From Caprimulgus europaeus (Eukaryota > Chordata > Aves > Caprimulgiformes > Caprimulgidae), in assembly GCA_907165065.1 (NCBI GenBank), contig OU015523.1, positions 117,020,246 through 117,084,245 of the forward strand: DNA of 64,000 bases, given 5' to 3'. Positions within the stretch are counted from its first letter, which is position 1. Each line of letters begins with the position of its first letter. Positions 12,147 through 23,394 of this stretch are shown piece after piece. A program made the position numbers and the translations under genes. The notes beneath the pieces were generated by a model, which was not told the origin of the DNA, ran no database searches, and worked only from the letters and a program-made list of their open reading frames with translations.

Positions 12147-15100
12147 AGTTGTATCCTTTACAATGTGTCTACATTTTTGTTCTAGCTTGTGCTCATTTCT
12201 TACTTGACATCCATTTGACCCATGCTTCAAGCCCTCGTTTTTCTCCAGTTCCAGCTGTTTACTGTCCCTTTGATTCTTTACCTGTGTTTTCAGCACAAAG
12301 AGCTTCTTCAGTCATAGAATAACCCAGTATTTATAGATCTATGTGACAAAATGACCAACAGCAGACCATATCAGCTGTCGCCTCTGGTCTCACCAATGGG
12401 TGGTCTTTCTTTTTAACATTTCTGCAGTTGGAGAAGACATTTTTACCTGGTTTACCAGAGAAGACATCTTTACCTTGTCCCTAGCTCACAGTTGTTCTGT
12501 CACACATGGCAGGCAGATAAGGCATGGCACCATGACTCCATTACATCCCTTCACACCTCTTTCCTGAGCCATTGGCATCTGAGAGTTTCCCAGTCAGTAG
12601 CTGAAGAGCAGACAAGTAACAGGGAAGTCTGAGGAAATTAGAACTATGAAAGTATTTTTTCCAGGGATTGAAAGTGCAATTTTAATTTTCCAGAAGTCTC
12701 TATTGGGATTTATCACAATTCTGGAAATGAAAGAATTCAAACAAAAACTTCCATAACAAAGCCATTTGGAAGGTTTTTTTAAAGGCACATTCAATTGGAC
12801 TTAAATGTCTAGGACTTTCTTTAAATGCCTCTGACAAATACTATCAGAAACGTTACTGGTATTTCAAACTGCAAGTAAAAATTTACAAAAATTGTCAAAT
12901 GAAAAAGCCCATCAATATATAAGTTCTTCTCCATCTATAATTTTATAAAAATTGTGGTTGGCTTTAAAAGAGAGATTAAAAAGTGTTCACACCAGTGACA
13001 TCTATAGTGCTTGCAAAGCTTGGGATCACTAGAGCAATATATCATAGAATATTTTTACCAGGGGCTACTTAGAACAATGATATAAGCTAGCTAGCTAACT
13101 GTATTCTCAGTTTACACCCACTCAGCGCCATAACACCCTTCAGAACAAGACAGATGTAGGGGTGTGAAATATCATGTGGCATGAGCAGCCGCAGCGTATC
13201 TGTCAAACACTCAGACAGTATCAGGGCACAGGGCTGCAGGGACCCTCTGCAAAGTGACAGTAAGGCAGAAATGAGAACTGGCAGCTGGACAAAAGGAACA
13301 AGTGAATTCCAATAGCAATTTCTCCTTTAAAAAAATAACATCATCTGCTTTAATTTACCTAAAATTGCAGAATCCATTGTGATCTCCCTCCCTGCTTCTT
13401 TCTTCTTCTAGGATGTATTTGTATCTTGAACTATTAGCTTGTCATATGTGTGATTAGGTTTTGAAATTTGGAATTTAGCTCAGTTATGCTGCCATCTGTC
13501 AGGATCTGGTGCCATCTGTCAAAATAATGTACTTGGATTCCAATTACTTCCAAACTGGTGGCAATGTGGAGGTCTCCCAGAAGTCATGGCATTCAATCGC
13601 ATTGCATATGTGTAAATTCAGATGTGTCATTTTACCTCATAGTATAATTGTGTTATCTCTATCTGTTTCCTAATCTACCACTCTATACTACAAAAATATC
13701 ATGGACTTAATCTAAATTCAAAAATTTAGCAGCTAGATTTCTTTTATTCTAGATCAGGAGCTTTTTTCAATCCTTAATTACTATTGTTTCCAGACATTTC
13801 AAATCTATGTATTATTCGTTCCCACAAGGTTTTTGAACAAGTGAGCTCCTATCACCTGCAAAGGCAGGATTCACAGTATCTCGTGCTCACCATTTTAAAA
13901 TTTGATCATTCACATTAATTCAGTGTTTTAAGTCCCTTCCACTGTCAATCAGTTCCAAAAATTCAATCCTAAATCAGTAGGATAACTTGTCCCATGGAGA
14001 TGTCTATCTCTTCACTAACTGCTAAACTCTGCTAAATCATACTCCTTCTCCAAATACATGAACAAAAAATGGCTTTAGAGTATTTTTATTATTATTATTT
14101 TGATGATTACCAAAATTAACCTACTCAGGGAAGTGCTATGTAATATCACAAGGCTTTTTAATATATCTGAGCACAAGTAAGTCCAACGGATAGATTATCA
14201 GCAAAAAGCCAAATTAAATGATATAAATTTTAAACAGCAAATTCAAATCATATTGAAAAGAACAAGCAATGTGAGGTTTCAAAGCAAAACTGATGATCTT
14301 TTTAACCAGTAGATCACAAAAAAAAACAACAAACAAACAAAAAAACCAACTATTGAGCTAGAGTCTGGACAAAGTCATAAAGTAGTATTGTCTTTTGCAA
14401 GGTGAAGACATAGAGAAGTCATTACATGAAAATAGAAATGAAGGTGAAGTAAGTTGTAAGAGGGAAGCAGAAAAATAATCTAACCCAGGACTCTCTGATT
14501 CTCAGCCTTACACCTTATTCCACAGGTCAGTCTCCTTCAGTACTGGTATTGCTGGGCTGCCTTATAATTTTTTGGTAACCTGTGCGCTAATCTTCTTGTT
14601 GTTTGCCATAACATCTCCTAATGTTTGTTGTCACCTTCATTTCTTCTTGAATGGCTCTTTCTTGTAATAACCATTTTTTGCACAAATGATAGTGCCATCA
14701 TTTTTTCCTGTTTCATTGTAGGAATTATTTAAGGTCATTATTCTTCTAACCTGATTTTCAAAGCCAATTATGACTTCATTATCTCTGTCTTGCTATGTTA
14801 TACATCCATATCATGTTTAAAATGTAAGATTATCATGTAATGAATCACCTCTCATTTAGTATGTATTTGAAAATTAAGTCATAAATCAAATACCCAGAAC
14901 TCCTTCACTATAAAAACAATGCAACTATGACAAGTTAGGTGAAATGAAGTAAATCTATTTGTGAAATGGAAAGATGCAGGGATGGGGATGATTACCTTGT
15001 ACCAGGCAGCAAAGTTAAAAAAAGAAACTATGGGTCTGTGAAAATGGAAATTCTTGCATGAAGAAATAAGCAGACTTTACATTTTTTAGTGTGAAGAAAC

Positions 15101-16579
15101 TCAAAGGGGGTAGAGTTACCACAGGCAAAGCTTCATGTCTCCAGCATTTATAGCAACCTTGTGATAAAAGGAAGTGTCCTTTTTAATCTTATTAAGGTAA
15201 AAATATATATATATTTATACTACTGAGGCAAATTGTGCTGAATTTTGCTTTGTTCATGGTTATTGCTCTAGCACAGACCATTGAGCAAGGGAGAGGAAAA
15301 CTGAGCTTCACAGTAAAAAGTTGTGTTATCAATATCCTGGAGTCTAACAAACAGCAGCCTTCTTTACCATGCTCGGAGATTTAGTTGCTACAGAACCAAC
15401 CACCAAAATAGCTGAATTTTCCTGGGTCTTTCAACCAGTATGGTTAGCAGTTTCTCAGAGCTGAACAAAGTCATTGTCAATACCAACGTCTGGGGAAGAG
15501 ATGACACTGTACAGGAATTTAAGTCATGGCTCTTCACAGAGGTATAGAACAGATCAGAAGAAATTCACCTGAAACTTTTGATTTCTTTTCATTGTCTACA
15601 AAAAGAATTCAGGGCAAGCTCATATGTACCTGGCTAAAGTTAAGTGAAACAGATATTACTGGAGATTTATAAACTAAACCAATTCTAAATAGTCATCAAA
15701 TTACAAGCAAAAATGGAGCAGTGTGGGAAGGGAAAGCTATCTACTAAAGACACAATTGCCTTTTGTTTGGTGACATACACTGAGTAGTGAGGAGACTCGT
15801 TTATTGCTGAAGTTGCAGTGGGGCTCAGAAACATCACTATCTTTATTTTTTAAGTTGTCATGCTTCATTTTCTCAAGTCAAAGAAGTGTCATGAGAAGGA
15901 TGGAATGCTCTCAGTTAGATTTAAAATATTTGAACCCATGTGCTATAGCTATCAGCAACTCAGAGAATAGCTACTTAATCTGGTCATTCAAAACTATGGT
16001 GCAATTATTAATGACCTACTAACAACTTACTGTTGGTGGGGTATGAGCTTAGTTAAGAGTGGTTTGGTCCATGTGATCTACCGCCTCTTGCTTTATGAGT
16101 ACTTCAGAGTGTGAAAGTAAGCCTTTCAAGTACCTGTGGAAATGACAAGTTGCTTTTGCATACAGGGGAATTCTCAAGGCAAAGGAAGGGAACTTTAATT
16201 TCATGTAAAAATGGGAAATTTATACTTCTGGGAGGCCACATAACAATACTCAGCTCAGTGTTGGCCATTATTAGCATGGAAGCTGATTAGGCTGTGTTAC
16301 TCCAGGCCTCCTGGATGGTGCTACAGCCTGGTGAGCTGACCTGTGTGCTAAAAAAACCCAATTATTTTCCTGACCCTCCTGCTAGTTTGCTGTGTGATCT
16401 CTAGGTCAGTCGTCTCTGTGCCTTGCTTTTTCCTTTAACCTGCTACTTTTCCAAATGTCTAGAGTCTCTTAACATATATTGTCACTGTAACATCACAGTG
16501 GGATGCTGATCTGGGCCTTACCATATCATGAACAGTAATAGCAGTCCCTGTGCCTCCTGTGGCCTCCACTGCCTTACCA
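12147..16579. other. unique non-coding DNA
   Basis: No gene or transposon is recognised. It contains a TTATTATTATT tract near 14085-14100, an A-rich CAAA tract near 14319-14345, an (AT)n tract near 15204-15216, a short duplicated GAGAAGACAT..TTTACCT segment near 12430-12475 and a doubled TGCCATCTGTCA near 13489-13521. Small open frames appear random. Confidence 0.55.
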
Positions 16580-16716
16580 GAATCATAGAAATATAGAATG
16601 GTAAGGGTTGAAAGGGACCTTAAAGATAATCTAGTTACAACTCCATTGCCATAAGCAAGGATATCCTCCACTTCAAAGCCTCATCCAACCTGACCTTGAT
16701 CAGCCTGTAGATGCAG
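16580..16716 (-). mobile_element. CR1 LINE 3' end, antisense
   Basis: It starts with AATCATAGAAATATAGAATG and continues GGGTTGAAAGGGACCTTAAA, then TCCACTTCAAAGCCTCATCC and AACCTGACCTTGATCAGCCT. This is the reverse complement of the last ~135 bp of a CR1, as in the 31702-32337 family. It is diverged and 5'-truncated. Confidence 0.88.
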
Positions 16717-19700
16717 ATCCCTGCGTCTTCTTCCCCTTTTTAAAAATGAGAGTTATGTTACCTCTTTTCCAGTCTGGGTTATTGCTTTTCCACTTCTGAA
16801 TACGGACTATGATGTTGATGGAAGCTTTGAAACTATTGTATGGATTAAGCATTATGAGCATTCAAAGGTTTATCTTAGACCAGAGAAATTATTGTGGTTG
16901 ACACTTTTCTGTTTATATTCATCAAAAAAAGTACTTTAAGACTGTCATCTTTAATTGCATTGCAGGTAATTGTCATGCTGATTACAAGCACTTTACAGTG
17001 ACTCTTTTGCAGTCACTAATACTTTTTTTAAAAATCCATTGGCATTTTCTTGCAAACATCTGTCTGAAGTGCTGATTACAACATCGCCACTCAGCTCTGC
17101 AGGAGAGAGCTGCAGGATTGCAGCCTAATGGACTGCAGAGCCAAAAAGAAAAAAAACAAGGAAAAAAAAAAAAAGGCGGAGAAATGGCACAAATAGACAG
17201 AGGAAATAAAGAAGATGAAAATTTACATCCATAATATAAGTGGAATGATTTCACCATCATCATCCCAGGATGATTTCATGATCCTTCATCACACCCTGGC
17301 AGTTATCCAGGTTGCTTTTCCCTCTTGTAGCCTAGTCTTTAAAATTGATGCTTTCTTTCTCACTCTGAGGTTTTCATGAATGAAGGTTCCCACTGTTATG
17401 TGGGTGCAAGAGGCATGCCCCACTTGGAGACCAAGTTACTCTTGCCACTGGTTGACTTTACATGTAGAATTCGCGCTTTCAGTGCACAATTTGGGATTGG
17501 AGCACTTACGAGAACATATGTGCACGTAATGGAAGGAGTTACCTTAATCAGGTGCCTTATACCACCTAAAGCAGATACCTACTGGAAGGGGTAGGATGAA
17601 ATACTCTAGGCCCTTTAGCACTTCATGTGGAAGGGACACACACATGATCACTGAACCCTTTCCTGCGTTTGCAGGTTATGCCTGTATTTTTAACCATCTA
17701 ATGTTTCTCTTTAACAAACAAGTACTTGCTTTACAATAGCGTTTTAAAGCAGGTTAGGAAAACATGGCCAAATTTCTCAAAACGGAATGATTCATTCCTC
17801 CCTTAAACCCATGCATAACACTCAAGATCTACATTTACCGTGCTCAGATCTGATGAAGATCCAGGGGTGAAGTGCTTTCATTTCTGAACTTCTGGATGAT
17901 ATATTGCTCCCACCTTATTGGCAGATGGTGTTAATTAAAGGTGATCTAATGTTACAAATACTTCACAATGCTAATGCTAACTCTGGTGCAAATTCTTTCA
18001 ACTCCCTTTTTTGTACTATGTCCTGCCCTTTTGCTAAGACTTCCTGTGACAGCTCAATTTTTGAGGACAGAGACACAGCAGTGATGTACATACGGTTATC
18101 ACTATGACAACATTTGTTTAAGGAAACTTGTTGGGAATTTTTTCCTAATTTAATGTAGTTTGCATTATAATAACTTTCAGCATTTGAACTTGAATGTTTA
18201 AGTTCAAATCAAACCCTTCTGAATCCTCTGTCTGCAGCTAAAGACACATCCATTGGACAGCAGCCACCATGTCCAGAAAAACAAAAAATGTAAGGTACAC
18301 AGTGCTGCCATGGTAAGGTACAGCATCAGGAGTATCAGGACAAGAGACAACACAACAGTTACAATGTGCTGATTAATATGAACAGAAGACAGTGGATGGG
18401 ACTAATATTAAGCAGACAAACACATGAACTACGTCTTCTTTTCTCCCTGCTTTTCTAATTGGTTCCTACTGTATTATCTGATTCCAAGTTCTAAATTAAG
18501 ACCTATATTTAAATTTTTCCCTAACATTATCTTCTTCTTTTTTCCTGCTCTTTCTTCATTTTGTGATCAGAATTACATGTAGAGAAATGTTGCAGCCATC
18601 AGGGAAATTCATTGTGCAAGTGAACTGAGGAAATTTTGCTGCTGCATGTGAACTGCTGGGCTTCTTTACTGTTTAAAGTGCTCTGCAAGGGCAGAACCTA
18701 TTCAAATGTTCTTCTGATCCTCAGTAATACACAGAGAAGCATCCAAGCAGAACAGATCTAGCTGTAAAACAAAATAGTCATTGAGGTGATATCAGGTGTG
18801 TGATCCTCCCAGTAATTTGTCCAGCTACTGAAACCTCTACTATGAATTCATTCCTGTGCTGCAGCCTTGTTTGCTTCAGTTCAGTAGATTACTCCTGGCT
18901 CCTGCAGCACTTGAAAGGATTTTAAAAGCCTTGAAAATGGCATTTTTATGCTGTCAAATGACAATGACTTTCCTTTGGCTAGTTCCCTTAATTAAAGGGA
19001 ACATGCGGAGCTGACATCTGGAATCAAGGGGGCTATGGCTGCGGTCGGGATCTCAGTGACTTCCCAGATATGAAGGACATGTGAGGGACTGCTGAGTCCT
19101 AATTGAAATTCTTGTTCTACAGTTACCATTCTGGAACTGAATCATTTCTATGTGTAAGTTTGAAGTCGTGTTGCCCTGCTTTTCCCCAGATCACTAACAG
19201 TGCCTCTGGCTTTCCTCTGTCATGTTATTAAGGTCGTGGACGGAGGATGGTTGTGAACAAAGGTGTCTGAGAAAACACAGAGGCACTGCAAGGTGTGCTG
19301 GGTACAGAGTTGTTGGTTCAGGAATGGATGGATGGATGGATGCATGGGAAAGAGGTCACAAACAAGCCAAAAGTGGACCATGAGTGGTGTTAGAGAGAAA
19401 TGTAGGAGAGGGAAGGAGGTGGTGTCTGAGCTCCAGAGCAGGTGATTCAACTCGGTTACTCACTCATCACGGTTTGGAAACCTCGGGTGTTGGTACTGCG
19501 GAGCTCTGTTCTGGCTGGAACTCTCCATGTTCCTCATGAACTCGTTATTGAGGTAGAGCACAGGCCTAATTGCAAGACGTATTTTTACACTCTGCTGTAC
19601 TGTGCCAGGGAAACAGACCCTTAAATAACCCTTTTCACTTCTGTAGGTGTTCCACAGCTAGTAATGCATGAAAGCCAGCCCAGAGATGAGGAGGGTATTG

Positions 19701-20410
19701 TTAGCCCTGCTGTGTAGAGAAGGTGAGATGAAGTGCAAGCTAAAATTGCTTTTCTCAAGTTGCAGAGAGCAAATGTGTCCAGGAGCTCTGGCTGTGAATT
19801 AGGAGGGGTTTGGACATGGAGACATGGATGAAAGCCTTCCTGCATCTCTGTCCTGCTACTAAGGGCACCTGCAGGTTTGTACCAGAGGGTTAGTAAGAAA
19901 GAACAACCTTTGGGCTATCAGTTACCTCTGTCTGCAGCTGCTGTTCCCTGGTCCTTCTCCACCCATTCAATGACCACAGGCTTTCCAGAATTCCTCTAGG
20001 TAGAAATAATCAGGCAATGAGCTCTTAAATATGTAAAAGGATTATATTGAAACTTGGTCAAAATAATCAATGAGGCAGAGCAAGAGTTGATAACCTTTCA
20101 GTAGATGAATTTTCTTGCACTTCTGGCAGGAGGTGTTTGGCTACATGCTATCCTGGTGATGAGGGCACCTTTGTGGAGAATGGGCACTTATGTGCTTCAC
20201 ACATTTCTAAATGAAACCTTTGAAATCCTAGGGATGGCCTAGTGCTTACTTCCAAAAGAAGCAATGAACAAAGAGGATTCTTCAGCTATAGAGAAACCAC
20301 TGAAGCACTAATGGGTGATCAACAGAGTATATCTGCAGCTGTGGCTGGAGTTATGGCCACAGCCTGTGAGAATACCTCTGCCTTCAGCTGCCGTATGGGT
20401 TAAGAGAAGG
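16717..20410. other. unique non-coding DNA with a CpG-richer islet
   Basis: No coding or transposon sequence is recognised. An A-rich tract sits at about 17144-17175 and a (GGAT)n microsatellite at 19323-19347. CpG dinucleotides are more frequent than in the surroundings at about 19210-19580 (see findings). Confidence 0.5.
19323..19347. repeat. (GGAT)n microsatellite
   Basis: About five consecutive ATGG units ending in a variant ATGC unit. Confidence 0.85.
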
Positions 20411-20415
20411 CTAAG
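20411..20415. repeat. target-site duplication CTAAG, left copy
   Basis: CTAAG lies directly before the TG of the LTR and is repeated exactly at 21040-21044 after its CA. Confidence 0.9.
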
Positions 20416-21039
20416 TGTCCTGGTTTTTAGCTGGAACAGAACTGGGTTTCTATTTTAGCAGCTAGAATAGTGCTGGGGTTTGGTTTCAGAATGGGATTTG
20501 TTATGAGAAAAATGTTGATAACATACCAATGTTTTCACTTTGTCATAGGAAGTTGAAGGACTTTGTGTTTTGCTAGTCTACAAGTGCAAGATCTTGGGGG
20601 GAGCGAGGAAAATTTAAAATAATACACTAAATTGACATTTGGATATGTCAATAGGGTATTCCATATCATAAAATGTCATGTTCAGTATATTAATGAGGGT
20701 ATCCTTCTCTCTTTCTGGCTTTCGCTCAGGCTCTTGCTCTTCCAGTATTTCAGTTTTGATTCGAGATTGTCGCTCCTCCGGGATCATTATCCAGGAACAG
20801 GCTGGTCTTGGTCAGCAGGTGGTGAACAATTGCACTCACTATCACTCATTTCCATATTTTATTACTATTATTATTATTTTAATGTATTATTATTTTATGT
20901 TTCATTTTATTTTATTTCAATTATTAAATTGTTCTTATCTTGAGTCTCCTTACCCTTGCCCCCCAGTTCTCTCCCTATCTGCTGGGGGGAAAGTGAGTGA
21001 AAGGCTGTGTTTGGCTGCTAGCCAAGTGAAACCACCACA
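20416..21039 (+). mobile_element. solo ERV LTR, sense, intact ends, 624 bp
   Basis: This is a complete LTR from TGTCCTGG to CCACCACA, flanked by the perfect 5-bp repeat CTAAG. It carries the landmarks of a common bird LTR type: an opening 'GGTTTTTAGCTGG' block, AATGTTGATAACAT, GGGTATTCCATATCAT, a TATA-like CAGTATATTAATG at about 20690, AGCAGGTGGTGAACAATTGC, an ATT-rich tract (20860-20925), then TTATTAAATTG as a likely poly(A) signal and a CTGGGGGG..AGTGAG block near the end. No second LTR or internal retroviral sequence adjoins it, so the provirus was reduced to a solo LTR by LTR-LTR recombination. A 5-bp TSD fits ERVL-type elements, but class I elements can also give it. Open frames inside it (20632-20943 and 20678-21043) are not genes. 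Confidence 0.92.
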
Positions 21040-21044
21040 CTAAG
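21040..21044. repeat. target-site duplication CTAAG, right copy
   Basis: Exact match to 20411-20415. The pair fixes both LTR ends. Confidence 0.9.
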
Positions 21045-22774
21045 GAAAAGCAAGGTAGGGTACCAGTTGGGTACCTTTTACTGGTTGTGTGCTCTTTAGA
21101 AATCATACTGTGAGCAGATATTAAAAAATTACTTGAGAAAAGAGTTGAATCTGAAATTTCTATTTCAGACGTTTTAGGCACAGGTAGTGCCGTGCTCTGA
21201 AATGAAGGTGAATCACTGTTGTACCTAAAGGGTGATCCTTCCTCAGCAGGACTGGTAGGATCCCAGTATAGTGCTTCACCTCAAACTGCTAGCATTTAAA
21301 AGGAAATGCAACATTTATGCTATAATATGTGTAAAGACAGGCGCTGATATAAGGAGTCAATCTTCTCCGTGTAAGGCTGGAAGTTTTTGCTTAAAGCAAA
21401 GTTACAAGTTTTATATCCATCTTAATGCAGTTACTGGGAAGTTGAATTGCCATTTTTGGTGGGAACAGAATTGAACTGTTGGCTGCTTTTTAGCCCCATA
21501 TAGAAGGCAATGCCTAGAGCACCTACACTAATATCAGAGGGAAAATTTGCTTTAGTTAAAATGCAAAGGGAGAAATTGGTTTCTTTAGTACAATGAGAAG
21601 GCAACAAGGGAAGTACAATAGAATAGAAAACCTTAGTAAATGAAACACAAAAAGAAATTCTGTGTTTTAATATCAGCTATTTATTGTTTTGGCTCAGTGA
21701 TCATTTTATGCAAAAGGCAGTAATTTAATGTACTAATGCACCACAATGTCACAATGGGATTCCTATTTCTAGAGTCTAATGTTATGATGAAAGACATCTA
21801 TTTTAGCAAAGAAATGGTATCCTTGAAGGTGGCTTGTTGTAGGTATTTTTATCTTGACTTTACTGACAGATTGAGACATAATGATATTTAAAAAGAAATC
21901 TATATACAGTGCTTAGAGTCTTATTCCAAAACAAGGAAAAATTCTGCCTCTGAAGACGATTGGAGGTGGTGTCTGATATAGATGCTTCAGCACTTGTACA
22001 CCATAAGGACCACCAGCTGCATCTAACTGTAAATATAAATAAGTAGGAGTTTCTTCTAATCAGCTCATATTTTTACCTTTACAGTCATTACAAGAAGGAA
22101 GTGTCTAAGCCTGTTAGATGGTTGCAAGCTCTTCCTTCTGTAGTCTGGTCTCTGCTTGAAGGTTAACAGTTCTGTAGGAACCGAGTTGCTCCTGCCCTAG
22201 GAAACCCATGGATGTCTTCTAGTATCTTCCTGTGGAAGTAGCAGGAGGTTGGGTGGCAGAGTGAAAGGGCAGACAAAGTGAAGGCTGCCAAGGCTTATCT
22301 TTCCTGCAAAAATCTCCTTCTACTGCCAAGAGGAGAGGAAAACTGCCAGAAGTTTTATTTCAATTTCTTTCAGCTTGACACAACAGCTACCGAAGCAAGG
22401 AGCCAAAGGCACAGTTTGATTGGAAAGGCAGCCATTCAGGGCATCCAAGATATGACACTGACAGACAATGAGATGCCAGAGACACGGCCAGCTGCAAATA
22501 ATATCGACTGGTGGGAAGCAGGGGAGCTTTTTCATCTGTGTTGAAAGGCAGAGTTACTTTTACATTGGTCAGGGATCAGATCTGGGTAATGCCTTGTGTA
22601 GGTAGGTGGGAAGCAACGACTTCTGCATCTGTACATACTGACTGCCTAAAACATGACAGGTGCAAATATTTACAAAAGACAAATCTAATTAATTGAGAAG
22701 CAAAGCTCATTGGAAGGAGAAAAAAATATAAGACAACAGAAAGATGAACAGGACGGCAAAACGTTAACCCCTGG
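21045..22774. other. unique non-coding DNA between two solo LTRs
   Basis: No gag, pol or env similarity is visible, so the flanking LTRs are not the ends of one provirus. The left one also has its own TSD. Open frames such as 22278-22544 show no recognised domain. Confidence 0.6.
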
Positions 22775-23394
22775 TGTTGTGGTTTTGCTACAATAGAGTT
22801 AATTTTCTTCTTAACAGCTAGGATAGCTGTGATTTTAATTCAATATGGGATTTGCTATAAGAAGAATGTTGATAAGGTACTGATGTTATTAGTTGCTGCT
22901 GGATGCCCAAGGCCACCATGTTTTGAGAGTTTGCAGGTGCAAAGGACTGTGAGGGGGGCAGCGTAGTAATTAGCAAAACCCAAAATTGGCATTTGGATAT
23001 GCCAATTAGAACCATGTGCAGTATATTAACCAGAGTTGACTGGAAAGTGGGGTACCCTCTCAGGAATCACCTGGGCTCATTCTTCCAGGGTTGTGGTTTT
23101 GGTTTCAGGACTATCTCTGCTCTAGGATTGCTGGCTGGGGACAGGTTGGGCATGTGTCAGAGGGTGGTGAGCAATTTCACTCTGCATCACTCATATTCAT
23201 ATTCTTATTACTGTTTTTATTATTTTATTTCAATGAGTAAATTGTTTTTATTTCAATTAGTAAATTGTTTTTTTCTCAACCCACAAGTTTTCTCACTTTT
23301 TACCCTTCCAGATCTCTCCCCTACTCTCTGGGTGCAGGGGAGAGTGAGAGAGCGACTGTGTTTGGCTGCAAGCCAAAGGAGTGAAACCACCACA
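22775..23394 (+). mobile_element. solo ERV LTR, sense, about 620 bp, no clear TSD
   Basis: It resembles the LTR at 20416-21039 along its length: TGTTGTGGTTTTGCT opening, GAGTTAATTTTCTTC, AGAATGTTGATAAGGTACTGA, TTGGCATTTGGATATGCC, GCAGTATATTAACC (TATA-like), GGTGGTGAGCAATTTCACTC, CTCAACCCACAAGTTTTCTC, CTCTGGGTGC.., and GTGAAACCACCACA. The exact first base is uncertain (22775 or 22778). Flanks CCTGG and TCTAG do not match exactly, so the TSD has decayed or one end is misplaced. A 23-bp-offset duplication sits at the expected poly(A)-signal region (23228-23271). No internal retroviral genes are present. Confidence 0.86.
23228..23271. repeat. tandem duplication (offset 23 bp) at LTR poly(A)-signal region
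   Basis: TTTCAATGAGTAAATTGTTT at 23228 and TTTCAATTAGTAAATTGTTT at 23251 differ by one base. In the sister LTR (20416-21039) this block occurs once and contains ATTAAA. Confidence 0.85.

Noticed and set aside
18982..19002. Small inverted repeat GTTCCCTT / AAGGGAAC
   Set aside because: An 8-bp stem is within chance expectation for 64 kb and no context supports a function.
22770..22774. CCTGG / TCTAG as a decayed TSD for the LTR at 22775-23394
   Set aside because: Only three of five bases match and the left end is uncertain by 3 bp, so the evidence is too weak.
20416..23394. A provirus bounded by the LTRs at 20416-21039 and 22775-23394
   Set aside because: The left LTR has a perfect TSD immediately on both sides, and the 1.7 kb between shows no gag, pol or env similarity. 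They are separate solo LTRs.
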